From assembly GCA_963555835.3 (NCBI GenBank), contig CAUVWZ020000001.1, positions 248,001 to 312,000 on the forward strand: 64,000 nt of DNA, read 5' to 3'. The position numbers and the translations under genes are program-made. Below are positions 9,884 through 18,473 of the stretch, in pieces (position 1 is the first letter of the stretch; each line of letters starts with the position of its first letter). The notes below the pieces were generated by a model. That model had not been told where the DNA came from. It saw only the letters and a list, made by a program, of their open reading frames with translations, and searched no databases. This DNA is from JAPUME01 sp027294185 (GTDB lineage: Bacteria > Acidobacteriota > Terriglobia > UBA7540 > JAPUME01).

Positions 9884-10273
9884 ATGAGGGAGGGTAGCAC
9901 GATGTCCACGGGAACCAAAGGTGCCATTATTGCTTACACACGTACTCTTGGGGTCGAGCTCGCGCACAAGGGGATTAGAGTAAACGCGATTGCCCCGGGG
10001 TGGGTGGCGGTGGAGGGTCACTTCAAAGCCATGCCGGACATGAGCGAAGACGCTTATTACGAGGCTGCCAAAAAAGTGATCCCAGTGGAGCGTGTTGGCA
10101 GACCGCTGGACATCGCCAAGTTGACTGTGTTCCTGTGTTCGGATGATGCTGAGTTTATCGTGGGCCAAAGTATAATTGCGGACGGCGGAACCACGGCCTT
10201 GATGTCGATCTTCACCGATTTTCGCAGTGAGATGACGGCGCGCTATGGCATCGGTTACCTGCCCGGGGTCTAG
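9884..10273 (+). pseudogene. Truncated SDR (C-terminal half)
   Basis: C-terminal half of a short-chain dehydrogenase/reductase. The frame shows TKGAIIAYTRTLGVELAHKG, then IRVNAIAPGWV, the ERVGRPLDIAKLTVFLCSDDAEFIVGQ block and the closing ADGG motif. The nucleotide-binding TGxxxGIG, the NNAG strand and the catalytic Ser and Tyr are all missing: where YxxxK should stand the text is STGTK. In-frame stop codons lie upstream (TAG at 9848), so no full-length gene can be restored. About 170 bases separate it from the IS5 remnant, which may have caused the loss. It could still be translated as a small protein, but enzyme activity is excluded. Confidence 0.72.
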
Positions 10274-10592
10274 TGCATCGTATCATGAGTTTCTTTACAT
10301 TCTCTGGGTCAATTTTGGACCCATTTCATTGAATTTGCGCAAGAAACCTACCTTTCGAAATGAAAAGGAACTGCTACGTTGCACTAGCGGCTCGAGCCTA
10401 GGACTGTGGCGGGTCAGTCATCGGCAGTGCAGCCTTGCCCATGGAGATCACGCGCAGGTTCAAATTTGAGCACTGGTGCATAGTCGGCATGCCGGTTGGG
10501 CTCACCAATTTGCCATGGCTGGACGCCCCCTTCTTCCTGAATGCGTTCGCGGCATAGTAAGGCAGGCAAACTAGCTAGGTGACGAGGGAAAC
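10274..10592. other. Intergenic region before SDR-RraA operon
   Basis: About 320 bases with no convincing gene. The promoter of the operon starting at 10593 is expected here, but I see no strong -35/-10 pair. A weak ribosome site (GAGGGAAAC) precedes the operon's first ATG. Confidence 0.4.
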
Positions 10593-11366
10593 ATGGGAAG
10601 GCTTGAGGGAATGAAAGCTCTGGTCACGGGTGGCTCGGGAGGCATCGGGGCCGCAGTCTGCCGGGAAATGGCGGCGGAAGGCGCCCGAGTAGGGATTAAC
10701 CATTACGGCGACAAGGCGGGGGCGGAGAGGTTACTCCGGCAGATCTGTGATCGAGGCTCCGAAGCCATTGTGGTTGAGGCGGATGTTTCCGACGCCGCGG
10801 AGGTGGAACGTATGGTAACTAGCACCCGGGCTGCCTTTGGGGAACTCGACATTCTAATAGCCCTAAGCGGAATTTCACCCAAGAGGGAATCCGGTGAGAA
10901 AATCCCCGTGGAGGAAATTGAAGAATCACAGTGGGACCAAGTTCAGGCCGTCAACTTGAAAGGTCACTTTTTGTGTTGCAAGGCGGTAATCCCTTCGTTC
11001 AAACAACGTCGCCGTGGAAAAATTGTTACCATGTCGTCGATTGTAGGTAAGACAGGCGAATCAGGGCCGGCAGGCGCTCATTATGCCGCTAGCAAAGGAG
11101 CCGTCATCGCCTTCACGCGAGCTATGGCCAAGGAATTGGCTCCTTACCACATCGTTGTCAACTGTGTCGCTCCGGGTTGGATCGAGACACCCCTGACGGC
11201 CCGAATCAGCGCAGCCATTCGGGATTCAATAATGACGCAAATTCCCATGGGGCGGGGTGGGCGACCCGAGGAGGTGGCTCGCACCGTTGTTTTTCTTTGT
11301 TCTGAAGAGGCATCTTACATGACAGGCTGTGTGGTGGACATCAACGGCGGTTGGCTCATGGATTAG
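10593..11366 (+). CDS. SDR-family oxidoreductase
   Basis: NAD(P)-dependent short-chain dehydrogenase, FabG-like, cytoplasmic; substrate not determinable. 257 residues, normal length for a classical SDR. TGGSGGIG (12-19) binds the cofactor; LSGIS stands where NNAG is usual; catalytic Ser is in VTMSSIVG, and Tyr/Lys in HYAASKGAVIAFTRA. The C-terminal block is GRPEEVARTVVFLCSEEASY with VDINGG. First gene of a four-gene operon: 13 bases separate it from the RraA-like gene. Its partners (aldolase-like and two more dehydrogenases) suggest catabolism of a hydroxy- or oxo-acid. Confidence 0.88.
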   Translation: MGRLEGMKALVTGGSGGIGAAVCREMAAEGARVGINHYGDKAGAERLLRQICDRGSEAIVVEADVSDAAEVERMVTSTRAAFGELDILIALSGISPKRESGEKIPVEEIEESQWDQVQAVNLKGHFLCCKAVIPSFKQRRRGKIVTMSSIVGKTGESGPAGAHYAASKGAVIAFTRAMAKELAPYHIVVNCVAPGWIETPLTARISAAIRDSIMTQIPMGRGGRPEEVARTVVFLCSEEASYMTGCVVDINGGWLMD

Positions 11367-11379
11367 CCGGAGGGTGAGC

Positions 11380-12003
11380 ATGGAAGACGCACGCATTCCC
11401 TTTGAAATCATGACGAGTTTCAGGAATTTGGGCAGTGCCTCCATCCATGAGGCCATGGGTGGGCGCGGCGCCGTGAGTCCAGCGATTAAGCCCCTGACAA
11501 TGAAATTCGTGGTTTGCGGACGCGTCTTCACGGTAGAACATCCCGGAAATGATAATTACGGCTTACACCGAGCCTTGGCGGAGTGCCAACCAGGCGACGT
11601 TATTGTAGCTCGTACCAATCCCTTTGCCGAAGCGGCGGGATGGGGCGAAATCACTACCGTGGCAGCGAAGCTCCGCGGGGTGGCGGGATTCGTGACGGAT
11701 GGGTACGTGCGTGACACCCAACGCATCGTGCAGCGGAAATTTCCTGTCTTTTGCCGAGGCGTATGCATCAAGGGGACCAGCAAGACCGTTCCTGGGGGTT
11801 TGGGTCGTCCGGTCGTTGTGGGTGGAATCCTGGTGGAGCCTGGTGACCTGATTGTAGGCGACGCCGATGGCCTGGTGGTGGTCCCACGCAGAGAGGCAGC
11901 AGAAGTTCTCCACAAAACTCGGGAGCGCGAGAACTACGAACAAAAGATCGTCCAAGAGTTGCAAGCAGGTCGTACGACGCTGGAAGCGTTGGGCCTGACA
12001 TGA
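11380..12003 (+). CDS. RraA-like / HMG-CHA aldolase family protein
   Basis: Member of the RraA/HMG aldolase family, which holds class II pyruvate aldolases (4-hydroxy-4-methyl-2-oxoglutarate or 4-carboxy-4-hydroxy-2-oxoadipate cleavage), oxaloacetate decarboxylases and the RNase E inhibitor RraA. 207 residues from an ATG with CGGAGGG upstream; a longer frame from 11329 would overlap the preceding gene and lacks a ribosome site. Seen: SASIHEAMGGRG near 14-25, GDVIVARTNPFAEAAGWGEI, GVAGFVTDGYVRDTQRI (the GxxxDGxxRD active-site region), PVFCRG, GDLIVGDADGLVVVPR. Context of dehydrogenases favours an aldolase or decarboxylase over RraA. The stop overlaps the next start as ATGA, indicating translational coupling. 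Confidence 0.83.
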   Translation: MEDARIPFEIMTSFRNLGSASIHEAMGGRGAVSPAIKPLTMKFVVCGRVFTVEHPGNDNYGLHRALAECQPGDVIVARTNPFAEAAGWGEITTVAAKLRGVAGFVTDGYVRDTQRIVQRKFPVFCRGVCIKGTSKTVPGGLGRPVVVGGILVEPGDLIVGDADGLVVVPRREAAEVLHKTRERENYEQKIVQELQAGRTTLEALGLT

Positions 12004-12959
12004 GTCAGCTAGAAAAGTTAATTGACTGGGGAATGTTGATGAAAGAGGAAGAGTTGCGAGTGGGTTTTATTGGATTTGGGGAGGCTGGGAGCGCAATTGC
12101 TGCCGGATTAAAAGAAGCTGGCGTGAACACTGTCCTCGCTTATGACTTGGCGTGGCAAGACCCCGCTCGAACTCAGGAGCTGGATGTACAAGCGCAGAAA
12201 ACAGGAGTGTGGCTAGTTCGCTCGCCGGCAGAATTGTGCGAGACATGCCAGATCATCTTTTCACTTGTGGTCGCGGGAGCTGCGGTCTCGGCTACGCAAA
12301 CTTTCATTCCATTTCTGCGTCCGGGGATGATCTATGCGGATGCCAATTCGGTTTCCCCTAAAACCAAGGAGGTCATCGCCGAAATGGTGATCGCAACCGG
12401 AGCTCACATGGCTGACGTAGCCATCGTGGATGCTGTGGGAGCTTCCCAACACTTGGTGCCCATGCTGGCTTCGGGGCCAGCAGCCCAGCTCCTGGCGAAC
12501 CGGATGCGGCCTTGGGGAATGCAAATTAAGGTGTTGAGTGACCGGCCGGGCGAGGCGGCAGCCGTGAAGATGATTCGCAGTGTTTTTATGAAAGGTGTGG
12601 AGGCCCTGATACTGGAAACGTTACTGGCTGCGCAGGCATATAGCGTCCAAGATCAGGTACTGGAATCTCTGAGGGTGACCTTTGAAAAGCGGAGCTTTCC
12701 TGAGCTGGTCGACATTCTCATCCGTTCGACGGGTCTACACGTAATACGAAAAGCTGAGGAGATGAAATATGTGGTGGAGACCTTAAAGGAAGCGGATACG
12801 CTCCATTCGCTTTCGCAGGCAGTGGCAGAACGCTTCAGCCAATTAGCAGAGCTGGATCTCCAGGACGTCGTTGGCAAGTCGGGTGCTGCGAGTTCCGAGG
12901 AAGTCCTCGATGCGGTTTGGACGAAGCGGAATGTGCTGGTAGGGCGTGGAGCTAGCTAA
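12000..12959 (+). CDS. 6-phosphogluconate-dehydrogenase-like NAD-binding protein with DUF1932
   Basis: Beta-hydroxyacid-dehydrogenase-like oxidoreductase. 319 residues. N-terminal Rossmann fold with VGFIGFGEAGSAIAAGLKEA (about 22-41); substrate-loop-like MIYADANSVSPKTKEVIAE; MADVAIVDAVGA; helical C-terminal DUF1932-type domain with EAAAVKMIRSVFMKGVEAL, where K/R residues would hold the acid substrate. Starts inside the stop of the RraA-like gene (ATGA), so it is coupled to it; an internal start at MLMKEEELRVGF is also possible. Likely oxidises a 3-hydroxyacid that the neighbouring aldolase makes or uses. Substrate unknown. Confidence 0.82.
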   Translation: MSQLEKLIDWGMLMKEEELRVGFIGFGEAGSAIAAGLKEAGVNTVLAYDLAWQDPARTQELDVQAQKTGVWLVRSPAELCETCQIIFSLVVAGAAVSATQTFIPFLRPGMIYADANSVSPKTKEVIAEMVIATGAHMADVAIVDAVGASQHLVPMLASGPAAQLLANRMRPWGMQIKVLSDRPGEAAAVKMIRSVFMKGVEALILETLLAAQAYSVQDQVLESLRVTFEKRSFPELVDILIRSTGLHVIRKAEEMKYVVETLKEADTLHSLSQAVAERFSQLAELDLQDVVGKSGAASSEEVLDAVWTKRNVLVGRGAS

Positions 12960-12972
12960 AGAGAGATATGGA

Positions 12973-13725
12973 ATGGACAAAGCCGGACGCCTAGCCGGTC
13001 GGGCGGCAATTGTCACAGGGGCTGCCCAGGGAATTGGACGAGCGATCGTGCAGGTCTTCGTTTGCAACGGAGCGAAGGTGATGGCGGTGGATCTGAACCG
13101 GAAGGGCGTGGAGGATACCTGTGCAATCAGTAATGCGGAGCGGATGCAAGCATATCCGGTGATGGCTGACGTGACGGATCGTCAGCAGGTACATGCGACG
13201 GTGAAGAGTGCGCTGGTACGTCTCGGACACCTGGACATTCTGGTGAACAATGCGGGCCTCGGAATCGCGACCCCTTTCGAGAAAGTTACCGAAGAAGAGT
13301 GGGACTTGCTCATGAACGTTAACCTCAAGTCGGCTTTTTTGTTATCACAGGCGGTGCTGCCAGAAATGATTCAGCAAAAGTATGGACGGATCATTAATTT
13401 CTCCTCGCAGGCCGGCAAGACGGGAGGAATAGTTGTTTCACCTGGTTATTCGGCTGCGAAAGCGGGGGTCATCTGCCTGACTAAGACACTGGCTCAGGTT
13501 GGCGCCAAGCACGGCGTCACGGCGAATGCAGTGGCCCCTGGGGTAATTGACACGCCCTTCTTGGACAATATTCCCGGCTCAGAAAAATTTGCGGAACGGA
13601 TTCCCATGGGGCGGATTGGCCGGCCAGAGGAAGTGGCACAGGTGGTGCTGTTTCTCGCCAGTGAGGATGCGAGCTACATCACGGGGGCTACGCTGGATGT
13701 TAACGGCGGGATGATAATGGCCTAA
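12973..13725 (+). CDS. SDR-family oxidoreductase, second of operon
   Basis: Classical FabG-like SDR, 250 residues from ATG 12973 (a GTG at 12946 in the same frame would overlap the previous gene). Cofactor motif TGAAQGIG near 12-19, NNAG intact (ILVNNAGLGIATPF), Ser in INFSSQAGKTGG, Tyr/Lys in GYSAAKAGVICLTK, C-terminal GRIGRPEEVAQVVLFLASED and LDVNGG. Last member of the operon begun at 10593. Unlike the first SDR it keeps the standard NNAG motif, so the two are not recent duplicates and probably act on different steps. Confidence 0.87.
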   Translation: MDKAGRLAGRAAIVTGAAQGIGRAIVQVFVCNGAKVMAVDLNRKGVEDTCAISNAERMQAYPVMADVTDRQQVHATVKSALVRLGHLDILVNNAGLGIATPFEKVTEEEWDLLMNVNLKSAFLLSQAVLPEMIQQKYGRIINFSSQAGKTGGIVVSPGYSAAKAGVICLTKTLAQVGAKHGVTANAVAPGVIDTPFLDNIPGSEKFAERIPMGRIGRPEEVAQVVLFLASEDASYITGATLDVNGGMIMA

Positions 13726-13811
13726 TGTGCTTAATCTGTACGGATTAGTCCTGGGAGTGGATTTCAAGAACACAAGTATTTGCGGTCGGCAGGAGTTGCT
13801 GAGGTTTGAAA

Positions 13812-14168
13812 ATGTTAATGCACACTAAACGGCCTACGGCACTTTGGTTCGTCACAATAATGTTGTTGCTGGGTGCTTACGACTTTTCTTTAGCCACTGT
13901 CAACGAACCACAGGATGCGTATCTGGAAGTGAAGTTTCGCTCTAAGCCAACACTGGGGGTCCGATTTAGCTCGGGCCTTACCATATCGGTGCGTCCCGGC
14001 GGGATTGCCTGCAAGGTGAAAGCATGGAGTTCGGATCGCGACGTCACCAAGCCACCGGATCTCGATCTGGTGCTGAGCGAATTCCCGGAGCCAACGGGGG
14101 AGGCGACTTATTTCCTGGTGTCGGATGCAACGGTAGCCGTCGATGATGAGTTGATTTTTCGCGACTGA
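13812..14168 (+). CDS. Small exported protein of unknown function
   Basis: 118 residues starting at ATG 13812, with GAGG seven bases upstream. Residues 1-31 look like a signal peptide (basic start MLMHTKRPTA, hydrophobic ALWFVTIMLLLGAYDFSLA). The remainder alternates polar and hydrophobic residues as in a beta sandwich and has no Cys pair or catalytic motif I recognise. About 85 bases downstream of the SDR gene, so it might be the operon's tail. No function proposed. Confidence 0.55.
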   Translation: MLMHTKRPTALWFVTIMLLLGAYDFSLATVNEPQDAYLEVKFRSKPTLGVRFSSGLTISVRPGGIACKVKAWSSDRDVTKPPDLDLVLSEFPEPTGEATYFLVSDATVAVDDELIFRD

Positions 14169-14331
14169 TGCTTAATAGAGGTGGAATAATTTGTCACGCG
14201 CAGGAAAAACCAAAGACAGAAATAGACAAGGCGACTTTGTAAAAGCCGCTCTGCTCATTCCGCCTATTCCTTCGGCCAGGGGCAGGAGCTTAAGGCAGGG
14301 AGTACCGGGGGAGGTGGTAGGGATTTTCATC

Positions 14332-14522
14332 TCATGGATCGTTGGGGCGATTGAGAAGTTCCGTCAGAGCGTCCATCAATGCCAACTGCTCGCTTGCCTC
14401 GTCCTGAACCAGCTTGTTGACCAGTACCTCGCGCGTCTTGCGGAGGACTCGCCGTTGCTCCAGCACGTAGACGTTAAAACTGTGTGCCGCCGGCCATCTG
14501 TAGACCACGCTGGTTCTAAAAC
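14332..14522 (-). pseudogene. Protein-like fossil on the minus strand
   Basis: The complementary strand carries about 62 codons without a stop, read as TSVVYRWPAAHSFNVYVLEQ, RRVLRKTREVLVNKLVQDEA and a LMDALTELLNRPNDP end before TGA at 14332. The composition is much more protein-like than the overlapping plus-strand frame. There is no start codon with a ribosome site, and a stop closes the upstream side. This looks like the C-terminal remains of a lost gene; the family is not recognised. Confidence 0.35.
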
Positions 14523-14531
14523 AGGAAGATC

Positions 14532-16043
14532 ATGGAAACCGAAAAACGAGTAGTTACCCCGCCGCGCGCGCTCCTTTCCAGTAATCCGCTGAAGTGGTTC
14601 AGGTTCTTTGGGCCAGGGGTCATCATTGCCTCGGTCACTGTCGGCAGTGGAGAGATCCTATTTCCCTCTCGAGGTGGCGCCATTTTCGGATTTCAGGTTT
14701 TGTATGTTTTCCTCTTTATTGCCTTGCTGAAGTGGATTTTTGTGTACAGCAGCATGCGGCACATGATTCTCAGCGGAGGACATCCGCTGGAGAGATGGAG
14801 TTGGATTCCTGGACCGCGCGGATGGTTGCCTCTTTTCATGTTCATCATACTTGTGGTCGCAGTACCCATTTGGTACTCCTTCCTTTCCGGCCTTACAGGA
14901 CTGACGTGTGCTTGGATCTTTGGGGTGGGTGATCATTACCTTTGGGCGACCGTTTCAGTGGCGGCAGCGGTCTTGCTTTTGGCTAGGGGTGGGTATAATT
15001 TTCTGGAGAATGCGCAGAAGATAATTCTAGGCTTGTTGGTGGCTGGTATTTTCGTGGCTGTTTTCTATGTTGCTCCAAACTGGGCAGACATAGCAAAGGG
15101 ATTTATTCCTCAACCCTTAAGCTATCCTGATTGGCTATATGGCATTATGCCCGAGATGCGGAGCCGCTCCGTTTGGGTAGAAATCATGGTCTATGGCTCG
15201 GTCATAGGGGGTCTGAGTTTTGATTACCTGGCCTATCTCTCCTTTTTGCGAGATAAGAAATGGGGGTGGAGCCACCTGGGGACAGCCACGTCGGAACAGC
15301 TAGACCTGATTGCGACACAAAAAGACCATCCAGCTCGGCTTTGGTTGAGGGCGGCATTGGTGGATACGGTGGCGAGCTTTGTGATGGTGGTGATTATCAG
15401 TAGTTGCTTTTGCATACTTGGGACCATTATCTTGCAACCGGACCAAAGAGTGCCGGAAGGTCTCAACCTCTTGAATCATCAGGCTTCGTTTCTGACGACC
15501 TTGAGCCCATGGCTCCTGCCGGTTTACCAGCTTGCTGTTTTTCTTGCGTTCTTTGGGGTTCTGTTTGGGGCGCCGGAGCTCTATTATCGGGTCGCGTATG
15601 AGTACTTGAATTCTCTGCCGCGCTGGCGGGGACAATTGCTGGCGCGGAATGTCCGGGTGGCGGTGTTCGGTTGGACTCTTGGGGGGGGACTGTTGATTTT
15701 GTGGGGGAGTCGGGTTTTCCCTGATGTAGGGCTGATTGACATCGTGACCCCTGCTGGGATCTACGCCGGGGTACTGGCGTGCGGATTTTATGCGATGACC
15801 AATCCTTGGGTGGACTGGCGGTTTCTGCCAGCCCCGCTGCGCATGTCGAGTTGGCTGGTAATGGCGAATATCATCGCTGGCCTCGCATTCACATTTATGG
15901 GTCTGAAGGCACTATGGGACTATGGCCAACTCGGTGCTTACCTCACCTTGGCCGGACTGCTCCTCGCATGCTTCTTGCTGGCTTGGCAGCTCCGTTTCTT
16001 GCATCGAATTAAAGCATCTCCCCAACGTCCGGTGGCCAGTTGA
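14532..16043 (+). CDS. Nramp-family divalent-metal transporter, divergent
   Basis: Integral membrane protein, 503 residues, about 11 predicted membrane segments. The first segment, RFFGPGVIIASVTVGSGEIL, matches the position of Nramp helix 1, yet the metal-binding DPGN motif is replaced by VTVGSG, so classical Mn/Fe coordination is unlikely. The usual helix-6 MPH-type motif is also not evident. Other hydrophobic blocks: FVYSSMRHMILSGGHPLERW, LPLFMFIILVVAVPIWYSFL, IIGLLVAGIFVAVFYV-like, LAFFGVLFGAPELYYR. Such divergent Nramp relatives occur in acidobacteria and planctomycetes near catabolic genes, which leaves a small organic or a different cation as alternative substrate (inference). Located after the SDR-aldolase operon on the same strand. 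Confidence 0.72.
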   Translation: METEKRVVTPPRALLSSNPLKWFRFFGPGVIIASVTVGSGEILFPSRGGAIFGFQVLYVFLFIALLKWIFVYSSMRHMILSGGHPLERWSWIPGPRGWLPLFMFIILVVAVPIWYSFLSGLTGLTCAWIFGVGDHYLWATVSVAAAVLLLARGGYNFLENAQKIILGLLVAGIFVAVFYVAPNWADIAKGFIPQPLSYPDWLYGIMPEMRSRSVWVEIMVYGSVIGGLSFDYLAYLSFLRDKKWGWSHLGTATSEQLDLIATQKDHPARLWLRAALVDTVASFVMVVIISSCFCILGTIILQPDQRVPEGLNLLNHQASFLTTLSPWLLPVYQLAVFLAFFGVLFGAPELYYRVAYEYLNSLPRWRGQLLARNVRVAVFGWTLGGGLLILWGSRVFPDVGLIDIVTPAGIYAGVLACGFYAMTNPWVDWRFLPAPLRMSSWLVMANIIAGLAFTFMGLKALWDYGQLGAYLTLAGLLLACFLLAWQLRFLHRIKASPQRPVAS

Positions 16044-16138
16044 TTCCGCTGGACTTCTCCCTTGGAGCGGTCCAGAAAGTCGCCTGTTCCTACGGGAATT
16101 GACACCTGCGCACTGAAATGAAATTTCAGACTAAAAGG

Positions 16139-16160
16139 CTGCGTATCACCGATACCGCAG
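16139..16160. terminator. Possible hairpin between convergent genes
   Basis: CTGCG-TATC-acc-GATA-CCGCAG forms an imperfect hairpin (one bulged base) lying between the ends of the Nramp-like and GH97 genes, which converge here. Only a short TTT follows, so a terminator role is a weak suggestion. Confidence 0.25.
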
Positions 16161-16296
16161 TTTAGAAGAAGCTTCGGAGAGTATAGGCCACTGTATCTTG
16201 GAGTACGGTCACGCAGAGGCTTCCGGGACCACCCGTGGTGAGTTTCAAGACTTGCATTGGTTCGTCCTGTCCCACCGATTCAACAACGTGACCTCA

Positions 16297-18321
16297 TTAT
16301 TTGGGCGCCAGGATGGCGGCGTAGCCTCCCGCAGGAGCCATCTGCAGGACTAATGTGTCCTCGGAAGTAACCGTGCGGCGCTTTTCGTCCACGCGGTCGG
16401 GATAGTCCCCAGCATCAGGCGCGTCGGCAAAGATGTGTGCGGCATACTGGTTGGCGCCCAGAAATCCAAGGGGAACGCTAAGCGTTCTGGCATCCTCGTC
16501 GGTCATCCCACCGATAAACCAAGTGTCTCTGCGTCTGCGCGCCATCACAATGTAATCCCCGACTTTGCCATGTAGGACACGCGTCTCGTCCCAAACGGTG
16601 GGGACCGCTCGCAGAAATTCCACTCCCGCCTGCCCGCGGTAGTTGTAAGGGGAATCACACAGCACTTGCAGTGAGCTTTCATAGGTGACCATCATGGCCA
16701 GTTCGTGTGATCGGGTGCCCATGACAACGGGTGCGGAGTTCTGGGCGCGAAAAGCAGCTGGAGTCACGTTTCGAAAGCCGCCCGGCGTGAAATCTATCGG
16801 GCCAGATAACATTCGGGTGAATGGAATCGTCACCGTGTGTTCAGGAGTGACGCGGTCACTCCATTTGTTGTATTCGTTCCCCAGGACACCCTCGCGCGTC
16901 AACAGGTTTGGATAGGTCCGGCGGATGCCGGTGGGCTTATAGGCACCATGGAATTCCACCACCAAGTGATGTTCAGCGGCTTTCTTCAATACGCGATGGT
17001 ACCAGTTCACCATTTCCTGATCGTCGCGCATCATGAAATCAATCTTGACGCCGGATATACCCCACTGTTCATAGAGCGGGAAGGCTTCCTCCATCTGCCT
17101 GTCCACATGGATCCAGCGTAGCCAAAGCAGGACTCTGACGTTTCGCTCCTCTGCAAACCTGATGACCTCCGGCATATCTATCGCAGGCGTGACTTTGGTG
17201 ATGTCTGCATTTGGATCCAGTGGATCTTCGTACCACTGCCAATCGACCAGAACATATTCAAAGCCCATCTCGGCTGCGAACTCGGTGAAGTACTTGATGG
17301 TGGCGGTATTAATCCCGACTTCGAAATCTGCATCCGGCGCATAATCTCCGCTCCACCAGTGATCCCAGGCCGATTTGCCCGGCGTGATCCAAGAGGGATC
17401 TTTGAGGGCACAGGATTCGCTCAGGTTCATTACGATGTCCGACTCAATCAGGTCGCCCGGTCGCTGCCCGATCATCAGCACGCGCCAGGGGGACTGATGG
17501 GGAACCTTACCTCGTACAAGTACGCCTGGTACATCGTGGCGGGGGGACAGGGTTGTAACGACAGCGTTGGCCGTCGTCCGTGTGCCCGTCAAATACATCC
17601 CCGCCCAGTCGCGCAAGTTGGCCTCGGCGATGGCGACCCATACCTCGGCACTCACCTGAACTAGAAGCGGCAGCCCGATGATCGCGGCGGGAGAAATTTG
17701 GTTAAGTTTGGTCTCTCGAAACTCTTCCTCCTGATGAGACACGAAGCTTTTGTAGTCTGCCGCCCAGACTGTATGGTTTCCTGCAAAATGAAAGTGCGTA
17801 CGTTCCGAAGTAATGCGAAACTCACCTATCTCCCGCTGCTTCAGAAGCACGTAACGAAACGCGACACCATCGTCATAGGCGCGGCAAACGAGAGCGAGAC
17901 GACGGTGTGGTGGACTTGCTTCTTCCAGGTCGAGCCGTAATTCGTTGAAATGATTGATGACGTTGCTTCTCTTACTAGCAATAACAGGAGTCCAGGTCTC
18001 ATTGATGCTCCGCCGGGAAGTACCTTTGACGGCCAAGTCGCGGGCCAAAGGTGGCATATTCTGAAAATCCAGGCCAAGTGGGGAATCGAGAATGATGTCC
18101 CGGCCCAGGTAATACACTGCATAGTAGAGGCGGCGGCCCGGAGGATAGGGCTCCTGTTTCTCCCTAATCGTGAACCGCACCTCGATGGCGCCGTCGGGAG
18201 AGGCGACGGCGACGGCCACGGCCCCGTTGCTTGTCGAGGACTGCACCTGGATTACATCGATGGCAAGAAGGGAGACAAGCATTAGTGCAATGCCGGTGGC
18301 AATGTTTCGAGTATTCCACAT
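16297..18321 (-). CDS. Glycoside hydrolase family 97, retaining-type (alpha-galactosidase-like)
   Basis: Exported GH97 enzyme, 674 residues from ATG 18321 (GGGAG upstream; signal peptide NIATGIALMLVSLLAIDVIQ). An alternative ATG at 18369 adds 16 basic residues. Domains: N-terminal beta-sandwich (about 30-280, with DGAIEVRF), central TIM barrel (about 290-570) and C-terminal beta domain. GVKIDFMMRDDQ places an Asp at residue 428 and LGNEYNKW a Glu at 483; the 55-residue spacing equals that of the nucleophile Asp and acid/base Glu I recall for the retaining GH97 alpha-galactosidase of Bacteroides, while the inverting SusB type uses Glu residues. Hence a retaining alpha-galactosidase-like activity is predicted. 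Stands alone, with a palindromic candidate operator upstream. Confidence 0.87.
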   Translation of the reverse strand: MWNTRNIATGIALMLVSLLAIDVIQVQSSTSNGAVAVAVASPDGAIEVRFTIREKQEPYPPGRRLYYAVYYLGRDIILDSPLGLDFQNMPPLARDLAVKGTSRRSINETWTPVIASKRSNVINHFNELRLDLEEASPPHRRLALVCRAYDDGVAFRYVLLKQREIGEFRITSERTHFHFAGNHTVWAADYKSFVSHQEEEFRETKLNQISPAAIIGLPLLVQVSAEVWVAIAEANLRDWAGMYLTGTRTTANAVVTTLSPRHDVPGVLVRGKVPHQSPWRVLMIGQRPGDLIESDIVMNLSESCALKDPSWITPGKSAWDHWWSGDYAPDADFEVGINTATIKYFTEFAAEMGFEYVLVDWQWYEDPLDPNADITKVTPAIDMPEVIRFAEERNVRVLLWLRWIHVDRQMEEAFPLYEQWGISGVKIDFMMRDDQEMVNWYHRVLKKAAEHHLVVEFHGAYKPTGIRRTYPNLLTREGVLGNEYNKWSDRVTPEHTVTIPFTRMLSGPIDFTPGGFRNVTPAAFRAQNSAPVVMGTRSHELAMMVTYESSLQVLCDSPYNYRGQAGVEFLRAVPTVWDETRVLHGKVGDYIVMARRRRDTWFIGGMTDEDARTLSVPLGFLGANQYAAHIFADAPDAGDYPDRVDEKRRTVTSEDTLVLQMAPAGGYAAILAPK

Positions 18322-18422
18322 TGATGTGTGCTCCCGTCGAATAATCCGAACCCCTTTCCTAACAGCCATACAGAGCCCCCCTAGGCAAGGGAGGTTCAGA
18401 TTACTACCTCATTCGTGTCCGT

Positions 18423-18444
18423 TGTGTGATTTTATCATCACACA
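18423..18444. promoter_or_regulatory. Perfect palindrome, candidate operator of GH97 gene
   Basis: TGTGTGAT-TTTATC-ATCACACA: two perfect 8-base arms around a 6-base spacer, about 100 bases before the GH97 start. It resembles sites of CRP/GntR/LacI-type regulators. No matching regulator gene lies alongside. Confidence 0.5.
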
Positions 18445-18473
18445 TGTAAGGAGCCGATATTTGCCAGCTGCTT

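Noticed and set aside
14191..14553. 120-residue plus-strand frame before the Nramp-like gene
   Set aside because: Overlaps the real Nramp start and is the shadow of a more protein-like minus-strand reading.
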